From CAZOMR01 sp964580655 (GTDB lineage Bacteria > RBG-13-61-14 > CAZOMR01), in assembly GCA_964580655.1 (NCBI GenBank), contig CAZOMR010000131.1:1-9150 (forward strand): a stretch of 9,150 nt of DNA, written 5' to 3'. This document shows positions 1 to 5,612 of the stretch, in pieces. How positions within the stretch are numbered: position 1 is the stretch's first letter; each line of letters opens with the position of its first letter. Made by a program: the position numbers and the translations under genes. Under the pieces are notes generated by a model. That model saw nothing but the letters and a program-made list of their open reading frames with translations, was not told where the DNA came from and did no database searches.

Positions 1-1
1 T

Positions 2-133
2 CCGGTAATGGTCACTATTACCCAATTACCCACAGATTCTCAAGAGGAGCCGTACATTTCACGGGTAGTCACCATTTATGTCGCACACCCCTTTGGATCG
101 TTTATTCTTGACGAAAGATTAGCAAGAGTTTAA
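2..133 (+). CDS. possible C-terminal end of an upstream gene (partial)
   Basis: One plus-strand frame is open from base 2 to a TAA at 131-133, giving 43 residues that end in a protein-like stretch (HPFGSFILDERLARV). I do not recognise a family. A run of 44 open codons is expected by chance fairly often, and the third positions look more A/T-rich than in the neighbouring genes, so coding status is doubtful. If real, its stop overlaps the -10 hexamer proposed for the next gene, which would then be the downstream member of the same strand. Confidence 0.25.
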   Translation, partial: PVMVTITQLPTDSQEEPYISRVVTIYVAHPFGSFILDERLARV

Positions 134-136
134 ACT
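108..136 (+). promoter_or_regulatory. sigma70-type promoter for the zinc-ribbon/TPR gene
   Basis: TTGACG (108-113) is separated by 17 bases from TAAACT (131-136). This is a five-of-six match to the -35 and a four-of-six match to the -10 consensus, at optimal spacing. Transcription would begin near base 143, leaving a leader of about 43 bases that carries the Shine-Dalgarno GGGAGGAG just before the ATG at 186. This is a pattern call with no experimental support. Confidence 0.45.
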
Positions 137-185
137 AATAAACAGGGTAAAGAATAGGTTTAGAGCTAGGCGGGAGGAGAGTGCC

Positions 186-2261
186 ATGGTCATTACATGT
201 AGCAAGTGCCAGAGACAGTATAAAATTGACCCGGAAAAGATCACGGATAAAGGCGCCAAGATCACTTGTCCGGCCTGCGGTCATTCCTTCATCGTGCGAA
301 GAAAGAGCGATGCGAAGCCGGAAGCTCCGAAGATCAAGACCCCGCCATGCGAGATTTGCGGCAATCCTTCTACACGGGTGCTTCGCGGGGATCCGCCTAT
401 GACGCTTTGCGAACATTGTTTTGAAGTCGAGAATGAAAAGCGCCGTCGTTTCTCCGCGTTTGAAGGCCAGGAAGGGCCATCCGCACCTGCCGAGGGCCCT
501 GTGGAAGAGCCGGCAAAGGAGGAGGCCCCGCAAGATGATTTTACCAGGGTCGGAGATCAATATATATCTCCGCCGGCTCCTGAAGAAGTGTCTCCAAAAG
601 AAGATGAATATGTAAGTTTTGATGAAATGCCGGATTTCACAAGCATCGAGCCGCCACCGCCGCCGGCGCAGGAAGAACCTGTTTCCGAGGAACCAGAATC
701 TGCTACACCGCCTCCCACAGAGGATACAGAACCTTTTCAGCAGGAGTCCGAAGGGTCCATTCTCCATAGCAGTAGCACTGCTACTGCTATGGAGGAATCC
801 ATAGGACCCGAGACTCCGCCCTTTCCGGAGATGCCTTCTCCCGAGACCGAAAGATCTGTAGGAGATGAATTTTTGTATCAAGCCCAGGAGGATACTTCCG
901 CGGAACCCTTTCAACCGGAGCAGGAGCCTGAACTTGCAGTAGAGCCTTCCTTTCCGCCTGCCGGGGTTTCCCTGGAAGATGAGGTTGAAGGGAGGCTTTT
1001 GCGCGAGGATAAAAAGCCGGGTGAGGTTTCGGGGTTGGAATTCCCTTCCCCTGCGGCGTACCAGCCGCAGAGCCATGTCCCGGCGTATTTAGTCTCCGCG
1101 GGAATTCTCTTGATAGCCGTTTTGGGTCTTTTCTACTATCTTTATTCACAGGATTTCTTCTCTTATTTCAAGGGCCTGATTCCCGTGTCATCCGCGCCGA
1201 GCACGGAGTTGGCCAGACCAGCGCCAAAGCCCGAAGGATTTGTATCAGCTGATGAAGAGAGCACTGAGCAGGATGCCATTCGCAGGGAGGCTGATGCTAA
1301 AAGGCTGGCCGACCAGATCAATGATGCCCACAGGTTCTTTCTGCTGGATACCCCGGATGGCTATCAAAAGGCTATCGCGGAGATGAACTCGGCCCTCAAG
1401 CTCAGGCCTAAACTGGCTTCCGCCGAGGCCTTTATTATAGAGGCTTATGCTTTTTACGGCTCGCTAAAGGACAACGCCTATTTTAACAAGCGGGCCGAGA
1501 GGCTTCTGGAAAAGGCGTCCCCGGAGGTGGTACTGAGGCCCGAATATGACCGGGCGCGGGCCCATGTCTTAATCAATCAAGGGCAAGGAAAGGCGGCCCG
1601 GGATATCCTGGAGAGGTTTCTTGAGAAGGATAAAGAGGATGCCCTGGTTTACTATCTTCTCGGAGAGACATATCTCCTTGATTCCCCGCCATCCCTGTCT
1701 GCGGCCTCGGAGAATTTTGAAAAAGCCATAGCGCTTTCGCCAGAATTCACACGGGCCTACTGGGAGCTTGCTCAGGTCTTCCAACAGCAAGGTCAAAACG
1801 AGCAAGCCACAGCCATGTACAAGCAAGTGCTCAAGCACTCGCCCAATAAGTCAGAGGCCGAGCTCGCCCTGATTGAGATAAAGGAGTCCCCCGAGGCGGA
1901 AGCCGAGCCCGAGGCCCCACCAGCACAGGCAGAGGCTACACCTGCTCCGGTCTCGGCCAGGCCGGAGGTGTCCAAGGCCCCGGTGGCTGAGCCCGCTCCT
2001 TTAGAACCCTCGGATTTGACCCCGATTGAGACCATCGAGAAAATCGGGGAACAGATTCCAACGGCCGAAGAGAAGCTTCCCGTGGCAGGCCTGGAGGCTA
2101 GCGGGGATCAGATTTCCGGCAACATCAAGAAGATCATCTCGATCATAGAATCCCCTTTGAGCCGCGTGCGGCAGAAGGCCAGGCCATCACCGCGCCCACA
2201 ACCTGTAAGGCCCCAGCCGAGCACTCCCTATCCTGAGCGCCCTCCGGAAGAGGCGCCGTGA
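186..2261 (+). CDS. double zinc-ribbon, single-TM, TPR-repeat protein
   Basis: This is a 691-aa protein of unknown precise role, probably a membrane-anchored scaffold. Residues 1-40 form an MJ0042-type zinc ribbon (C5, C8, C28, C31). A second CxxC...CxxC ribbon follows (C55, C58, C75, C78). Residues about 85-295 are acidic and proline-rich, probably disordered. Residues about 300-320 form one hydrophobic membrane helix. Residues about 380-555 carry TPR-like helical pairs, the clearest at 485-519 and 520-553. The last 90 residues are again Pro/Ala/Glu-rich. The start is supported by GGGAGGAG immediately upstream and by the ribbon beginning at residue 4. If the ribbons are cytoplasmic, the TPR part would be periplasmic; that topology is inferred. 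Such proteins are common and mostly uncharacterised in deltaproteobacteria. The linker contains residues encoded by a perfect inverted repeat (193-203). The 3' end overlaps the convergent gene by 34 bases. Confidence 0.9.
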   Translation: MVITCSKCQRQYKIDPEKITDKGAKITCPACGHSFIVRRKSDAKPEAPKIKTPPCEICGNPSTRVLRGDPPMTLCEHCFEVENEKRRRFSAFEGQEGPSAPAEGPVEEPAKEEAPQDDFTRVGDQYISPPAPEEVSPKEDEYVSFDEMPDFTSIEPPPPPAQEEPVSEEPESATPPPTEDTEPFQQESEGSILHSSSTATAMEESIGPETPPFPEMPSPETERSVGDEFLYQAQEDTSAEPFQPEQEPELAVEPSFPPAGVSLEDEVEGRLLREDKKPGEVSGLEFPSPAAYQPQSHVPAYLVSAGILLIAVLGLFYYLYSQDFFSYFKGLIPVSSAPSTELARPAPKPEGFVSADEESTEQDAIRREADAKRLADQINDAHRFFLLDTPDGYQKAIAEMNSALKLRPKLASAEAFIIEAYAFYGSLKDNAYFNKRAERLLEKASPEVVLRPEYDRARAHVLINQGQGKAARDILERFLEKDKEDALVYYLLGETYLLDSPPSLSAASENFEKAIALSPEFTRAYWELAQVFQQQGQNEQATAMYKQVLKHSPNKSEAELALIEIKESPEAEAEPEAPPAQAEATPAPVSARPEVSKAPVAEPAPLEPSDLTPIETIEKIGEQIPTAEEKLPVAGLEASGDQISGNIKKIISIIESPLSRVRQKARPSPRPQPVRPQPSTPYPERPPEEAP
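753..809. repeat. long inverted repeat inside a coding sequence
   Basis: CTCCATAGCAGTAGC (762-776) and its exact reverse complement (780-794) flank a 3-base loop ACT. The stem continues outward: ATT (759-761) pairs with AAT (796-798) around a single bulged G. GGGTCC (753-758) then pairs with GGACCC (804-809) across an internal loop. About 24 base pairs form in total. It is in frame with the zinc-ribbon/TPR gene and encodes residues 190-208, in the disordered linker. In length and in-frame position it resembles palindromic elements that insert into reading frames, but I cannot tell whether copies exist elsewhere. Confidence 0.9.
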
Positions 2262-2629
2262 TTCCCCGGGGATTCCTCCAGCGAAAGAGCATACCAGTGG
2301 TCCCACCTTTTTCCAGTCCGGTGGGCATCCAGGGTAGAATAGAGCCATAGTCCCACGATCAATATCACCAACCAGAGGTTCTGCCGGTAGGCCATGCGAT
2401 GAATTGTGGCCAAGGTCTTCTCATCAAGGTAAAAAATCAAATTCTCAAATCCCTCGTCCGTGATCAGAACATGATACACCAGCCGAAAAATACGCACCCC
2501 TAACCATGCGATCAGCGAGATAACAGCCCCGGCAATGGCATACCCTTTTTTGCGTTTGCCGGTATAAATCTGTCCCAGCCCCGGAAGCACCAGTCCGGAA
2601 TAAAGCGCGGCCCGTGTGGCTATCTTCAT
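2228..2629 (-). CDS. small membrane protein with TM2/DUF5683-like N-terminus
   Basis: This is a 133-aa protein with no assigned function. Residues 10-30 hold the pattern S-x-x-x-P-G-L-G-Q-x-Y-x-G-K-R-x-x-G, which is typical of TM2- and DUF5683-like small membrane proteins. Hydrophobic segments lie at about 30-53 and 84-98. A YSTLDAHRTGKR stretch follows the second helix, as is usual for this group. The C-terminal 25 residues are polar and Gly/Ser-rich. Its ATG overlaps the TGA of fxsA (ATGA, 2626-2629), so the two are almost certainly translated from one minus-strand transcript. Its own 3' end runs 34 bases into the convergent zinc-ribbon gene. Family assignment rests on motif recognition only. 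Confidence 0.75.
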   Translation of the reverse strand: MKIATRAALYSGLVLPGLGQIYTGKRKKGYAIAGAVISLIAWLGVRIFRLVYHVLITDEGFENLIFYLDEKTLATIHRMAYRQNLWLVILIVGLWLYSTLDAHRTGKRWDHWYALSLEESPGNHGASSGGRSG

Positions 2630-3048
2630 TTCAATTCAAACCAGTTAGACCCGGGCTCAAGCCGGGCCTTGAAATACCGGATCAGGTAGCCTGCCAGTCT
2701 CCGCCGGCTTTGAGGAAACAGCAGACCCAGACCCACCATGTCCGTGAAAAAACCGGGCGTAAGAAGCAGAATCCCGCCTGCCAGTATCAAACCGCCCTCC
2801 ATCAACTCTGAGCCGGGAACACGGCCCCCGGTCAACTCATCCTGTATCTGCCGCAAGACCCGAATGCCTTCCCGGCGGGCTAGCCACGCACCTGTCACAC
2901 CGGTAAGCAGAATCAAGAACACAACACTCCACGCACCGATCCTTGACCCCATTTCTATAAATATCACCACCTCGATCAAAGGGATCACCGTGAACAGGAT
3001 CACAAGCCGGAGCCAGACAGAAAATCCTTTATTCATAAAAGGGTTCAT
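2626..3048 (-). CDS. fxsA: FxsA family membrane protein
   Basis: This 140-aa inner-membrane protein belongs to the FxsA family. E. coli FxsA, when overproduced, relieves phage T7 exclusion by the F plasmid; the cellular role of most homologues is unknown. Family marks are visible: VIPLIEVVIFIEMGSRIG near residues 20-38, TGVTGAWLARREGIRVLRQ near 49-67, and LLLTPGFFTDMVGLGLLFPQSRRR near 94-117, with the diagnostic L-x-P-G-F-x-T-D core. About three hydrophobic segments are present, and the length is normal. The start at 3048 has only a weak upstream AAAGTGA; a second ATG at 3036 is possible. It is the first gene of a two-gene operon, overlapping the next gene by four bases, and is transcribed divergently from the M20 peptidase. 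Confidence 0.92.
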   Translation of the reverse strand: MNPFMNKGFSVWLRLVILFTVIPLIEVVIFIEMGSRIGAWSVVFLILLTGVTGAWLARREGIRVLRQIQDELTGGRVPGSELMEGGLILAGGILLLTPGFFTDMVGLGLLFPQSRRRLAGYLIRYFKARLEPGSNWFELK

Positions 3049-3295
3049 TCACTTTTTGCGCTGTGATTAACAATTTAATCTAATCGCTTAACATGCAGGC
3101 AATCCAAGCGGGCCTCCCGAAAGTAAAAGCCGCAATCGCATTTTGAACAGGGATAATCACAACTAATCCACAAAAACTGTGGAAATCTATTTTTCTCTAC
3201 TATATCTTTGTCACTTACCCTCGTCAATTTTTTAAACATGCGACATCCTTAAGCCTTCTTGACGCAGGCAGGTGCCAGGTGCTATTTTGCATGGC
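3049..3295. other. divergent intergenic region between fxsA and the M20 peptidase
   Basis: This AT-rich stretch of about 247 bases separates two divergent genes and should hold both promoters. The plus-strand promoter is given separately. No convincing minus-strand promoter for fxsA could be picked. A small stem TCCACA-aaaac-TGTGGA lies at 3167-3183. A GCAGGCAGG motif, shared with the palindromes before hisG, sits at 3264-3272. Confidence 0.5.
3208..3236 (+). promoter_or_regulatory. candidate promoter for the M20 peptidase
   Basis: TTGTCA (3208-3213) matches the -35 consensus at five of six positions. A 17-base spacer leads to TTTAAA (3231-3236), a four-of-six -10. Transcription would begin near 3243, upstream of both candidate start codons (GTG 3272 and ATG 3296). 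The -10 is weak, so confidence is moderate. Confidence 0.4.
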
Positions 3296-4672
3296 ATGGG
3301 TAGAGAGATAAACTGGCAGGCGGTAAGTGAGGATACTGCGCGGCTCCTTTCTGATTTGATACAAATCAACACGACCAATCCCCCGGGCAATGAGATAGAG
3401 GCGTGCAGGTATCTTGAGGGTGTATTTTCCGACATGGGCTTAAAGCCGGAGATACTGGAGTCCGAGCCGGGCCGTGGAAGCATCATCGCTCGTATCAGGG
3501 CAGATAATCCCGATGGCCCGGGAGTGTTGCTCTTGAGCCACCTTGATGTTGTGCCTGCCGAGCCCGGGGACTGGGATGAGGACCCGTTTTCCGGTTTGAT
3601 CCGGGACGGCGAGGTCTGGGGGAGGGGATCGCTTGACTGCAAGAACGCGACCGCGATTGAGATCATGGCGCTCAAGCTTTTCCTTGAGAAGGGCCACAAG
3701 CCAGGGCGCGACATTATCATAGCGGCCACGGCTGACGAGGAGGCTGGCGGGGCCAGAGGCATGGGCTGGCTGGCAGAGCACCATTTTGAGAAAATCCAGG
3801 CAGGCTTCGGCATCAACGAGGGCGGCGGTTACGGGTATGCTTTGAGGACAAAGGAGCTCTTCCTCTGTCAGGTCGCTGAAAAGGCTGTTTGCTGGCTTAT
3901 GCTCCGGGCAAAGGGAGCGCCGGGCCATGCATCCATGCCCCCTGAGGACAGCGCGATGAACCGCCTGCTCAGCGCGATCCAGGCAGTGCGCTCGCACAAG
4001 GAGCCGCTCCGCGTGGCGGACACCATCAGGGCTCTCTCGGACAAGGTAATCAGGGAGTTCGGGACAGGCGCCGGGGTGGCCTTCCGCCTGATTCTGCGGG
4101 AAAGCATCATGAAGAGGGTCTTGCCGCGTCTTGAGAACGCGGAGCAAGAGAGAATGGTCCATGCAATGCTCCACCACACCATAGCCGTCACCTCTATCAA
4201 TGGCGGGGACAAGATCAATGTCATACCAGCCCAGGTGCAGGCCACGCTTGACTGTCGGCTGATCCCAGGGTATTCGCCGGAGGCCATGAAGGCAAAGATA
4301 GAGGAGATAGTGAATCCGTATGATGTAAGTGTTGAGCTGGTCGGGTCTTCGCAGGGCACGGAGATGAAGGTGGACTCCGAGTTCTACCGATCCCTGGAGC
4401 ATGTGCTTAAAGGTTTGAGACCCAATGCCGTGATGATTCCTTACCTCCTGCCAGGAGGCACGGATGGAAGATTCCTCGTGGCAAAGGGCATGAAGGTTTA
4501 CGGATTCATCCCGCTCATCCTAGCAGATGAAAAGGGAAAGCGCGGAGCGTCTGGGGGAGATGTCCTCAGCCGTGTGCACGGCATCAATGAAAGGGTATCA
4601 ATCAAGAACCTGGAGTTCGGGACGAGGCTCTTATATGAACTTCTCGTCCGCTTCTGTGCTAAATCCTCCTAG
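3296..4672 (+). CDS. M20 family metallopeptidase/amidohydrolase
   Basis: This is a di-zinc hydrolase of the M20 family (DapE/ArgE/carboxypeptidase-like), probably cytoplasmic because no signal peptide is visible. It should cleave amide or peptide bonds of small substrates; the actual substrate cannot be read from sequence. Numbered from the ATG, the expected catalytic set is present: H82 and D84 in SHLDVVP, bridging D114 in GRGSLDCKN, the E148-E149 pair in ADEEAGG, E175 in INEGGG, and the final H428 in SRVHGINE. The KGAPGHAS segment marks the inserted dimerisation domain, and GGTDGR precedes the last histidine. Length (458 aa) is normal. The start is uncertain: GTG at 3272 would add eight residues, and neither start has a good Shine-Dalgarno. 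I prefer the ATG because the family normally begins about 20 residues before the LIQINTTNPPGN motif. Confidence 0.9.
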   Translation: MGREINWQAVSEDTARLLSDLIQINTTNPPGNEIEACRYLEGVFSDMGLKPEILESEPGRGSIIARIRADNPDGPGVLLLSHLDVVPAEPGDWDEDPFSGLIRDGEVWGRGSLDCKNATAIEIMALKLFLEKGHKPGRDIIIAATADEEAGGARGMGWLAEHHFEKIQAGFGINEGGGYGYALRTKELFLCQVAEKAVCWLMLRAKGAPGHASMPPEDSAMNRLLSAIQAVRSHKEPLRVADTIRALSDKVIREFGTGAGVAFRLILRESIMKRVLPRLENAEQERMVHAMLHHTIAVTSINGGDKINVIPAQVQATLDCRLIPGYSPEAMKAKIEEIVNPYDVSVELVGSSQGTEMKVDSEFYRSLEHVLKGLRPNAVMIPYLLPGGTDGRFLVAKGMKVYGFIPLILADEKGKRGASGGDVLSRVHGINERVSIKNLEFGTRLLYELLVRFCAKSS

Positions 4673-4766
4673 AAATCAGACTCGTCCTTGATCAGCTTGA
4701 CCGGGTATCCTTATGGTTAAACTAAAGACCTGACCCTCTCCGTAAAGGTCAAAGGCCCCTTCGTGT

Positions 4767-5189
4767 TCATGAAATATTCCGAATCCACACTACACTCTTT
4801 GCAAACGGGCCATCGGCCAATCCATTATAAAGTCTGCGGTCGGCAGTCACCATCTGGCCTTCCAGGAGAGCCGCAAGCGCAACATACAGACAATCGTAGA
4901 CACTGCGTTGCATCTGATTGGCAATCACATACGCAGAGTCAAGGAGCAGTGAAAACGGATGAATTTGTATGGGGTATTGACGAAGGGCTTTACGGATATT
5001 CCCGCTCTCCTTGTCGGTGATGATACCTCGTCGAATCCACTTGCAAAGGATATTATCCATTTCCAAAAACAAGAAATCAGGCGTGTGGAGTTCGTTTCCC
5101 TCTTTAAAGAGAGAAAGTGCAACTTCGTGATGTTCCTCTTTAATGAACCATTTTGCCGCAACGCTTGCATCAACAATATAGATGCTCAT
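4767..5189 (-). CDS. vapC: PIN-domain ribonuclease toxin (VapC family)
   Basis: This 140-aa protein is the toxin of a type II toxin-antitoxin pair. VapC toxins are Mg2+-dependent endoribonucleases that cut tRNA or rRNA and arrest translation until bound by their antitoxin. The PIN-domain acidic residues are all present: D7 in IVDASVAAKWF, E43 in FLFLEMDN, D99 in SVYDCLYVALA and D117 in VTADRRLYN, so the protein looks catalytically intact. The VDASVAAKWF start and YDCLYVALA motif fit the FitB/VapC group. Its ATG overlaps the antitoxin TGA (ATGA, 5186-5189), which implies translational coupling. The sampled stretch 5041-5160 is about 39% G+C against about 58% in 6001-6060 of the mannosidase, consistent with acquisition by transfer. 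The RNA target cannot be predicted. Confidence 0.93.
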   Translation of the reverse strand: MSIYIVDASVAAKWFIKEEHHEVALSLFKEGNELHTPDFLFLEMDNILCKWIRRGIITDKESGNIRKALRQYPIQIHPFSLLLDSAYVIANQMQRSVYDCLYVALAALLEGQMVTADRRLYNGLADGPFAKSVVWIRNIS

Positions 5190-5425
5190 CTATCGCGGTC
5201 CTCACGGATGAGTTCCACTGTGTCGGGGAACTTTCGCCCCTTTAACTGCTCGCGAATTTCCTCGCACATCCTGCGAGCAGTCTCCATGTCCACTTTTTGT
5301 GAACTAAGTTCTTGCTCCAGCATATTCTTCGCCTCTGCCTGGAGCGAACGGCCATTCTTCTTTGCCCGATCCTTCAACTTCTTCACAACCTCATCATCCA
5401 AATTCCTAACCAATATCTGCGCCAT
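5186..5425 (-). CDS. vapB: FitA/VapB-like ribbon-helix-helix antitoxin
   Basis: This 79-aa protein is the antitoxin partner of the PIN toxin. Residues 1-43 (AQILVRNLDDEVVKKLKDRA, then NGRSLQAEAKNMLEQEL) form a ribbon-helix-helix DNA-binding domain of the FitA type, which dimerises and binds the operon's own operator. Residues about 48-79 form the charged tail that should wrap the toxin. It ends in RKFPDTVELIREDRDR; the proline-then-acidic/arginine pattern is typical of PIN-blocking antitoxins. The start at 5425 has a near-perfect Shine-Dalgarno AAGGAGGAGG (5431-5440) five bases away. It lies first in the operon and overlaps the toxin by four bases. Autoregulation is strongly suggested by a palindrome over the -10 box. 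Confidence 0.93.
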   Translation of the reverse strand: MAQILVRNLDDEVVKKLKDRAKKNGRSLQAEAKNMLEQELSSQKVDMETARRMCEEIREQLKGRKFPDTVELIREDRDR

Positions 5426-5430
5426 GAATT

Positions 5431-5440
5431 CCTCCTCCTT
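5431..5440 (-). promoter_or_regulatory. strong ribosome binding site of the antitoxin
   Basis: On the minus strand AAGGAGGAGG precedes the antitoxin ATG with a 5-base spacer. It is the strongest Shine-Dalgarno in the window. The toxin ORF has no comparable site and relies on the ATGA overlap, consistent with antitoxin being made in excess. Confidence 0.7.
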
Positions 5441-5451
5441 TTATGGTATGC

Positions 5452-5468
5452 GCTATCATTATGATAGC
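5452..5468. promoter_or_regulatory. 17-bp palindromic operator of the toxin-antitoxin operon
   Basis: GCTATCAT (5452-5459) and ATGATAGC (5461-5468) form a perfect dyad around one T. It lies 27 bases upstream of the antitoxin ATG and covers the -10 hexamer of the promoter. Ribbon-helix-helix antitoxins with their PIN toxins repress their own promoters from such inverted repeats, so this is the expected operator. The palindrome is seen directly; binding is inferred. Confidence 0.7.
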
Positions 5469-5488
5469 ACAAGAAAAAGTTGTGTCAA
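5461..5488 (-). promoter_or_regulatory. sigma70-type promoter of the toxin-antitoxin operon
   Basis: On the minus strand a perfect TTGACA (plus-strand 5483-5488) is followed after 16 bases by TATCAT (5461-5466), a five-of-six match to the -10. Transcription would start near 5454, inside the palindrome, giving a leader of about 29 bases. It is the best promoter in the window and is independent of the mannosidase gene upstream. Confidence 0.65.
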
Positions 5489-5612
5489 AAACGCAAAGCA
5501 GGGTGCTCCTCATCAGATTTCTCTTTTATCTATCCACCAGGGTTGTCAGGTTCAGGGGGGAGACAGGTATTGGGCGCCCCGGTCAGCTCCGCTATCTGGG
5601 CTGTTTGCACAT

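Noticed and set aside
135..1076. Minus-strand 313-codon frame opposite the zinc-ribbon gene
   Set aside because: It is a shadow: Arg/Leu/Phe-rich translation of the antisense of an acidic, proline-rich linker.
3164..3186. Facing DnaA-box-like sequences (TAATCCACA and ATTTCCACA) suggesting a replication origin
   Set aside because: They match the consensus with one and two mismatches, there are only two, they are explained by a small stem, and no dnaA, dnaN or gidA-type genes are nearby.
3167..3195. Rho-independent terminator formed by TCCACA/TGTGGA and the following T-rich stretch
   Set aside because: The stem is six pairs and low in GC, the T-run is offset by seven bases, and no plus-strand gene ends upstream.
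3440..4402. Minus-strand 320-codon frame opposite the M20 peptidase
   Set aside because: The plus strand carries a complete set of M20 catalytic motifs; the antisense frame shows no domain.
5489..5612. Terminator between the mannosidase and the toxin-antitoxin operon
   Set aside because: Only a short GGGCGCCC palindrome is present, with no T-run on the minus strand; nothing else in this stretch could be supported.
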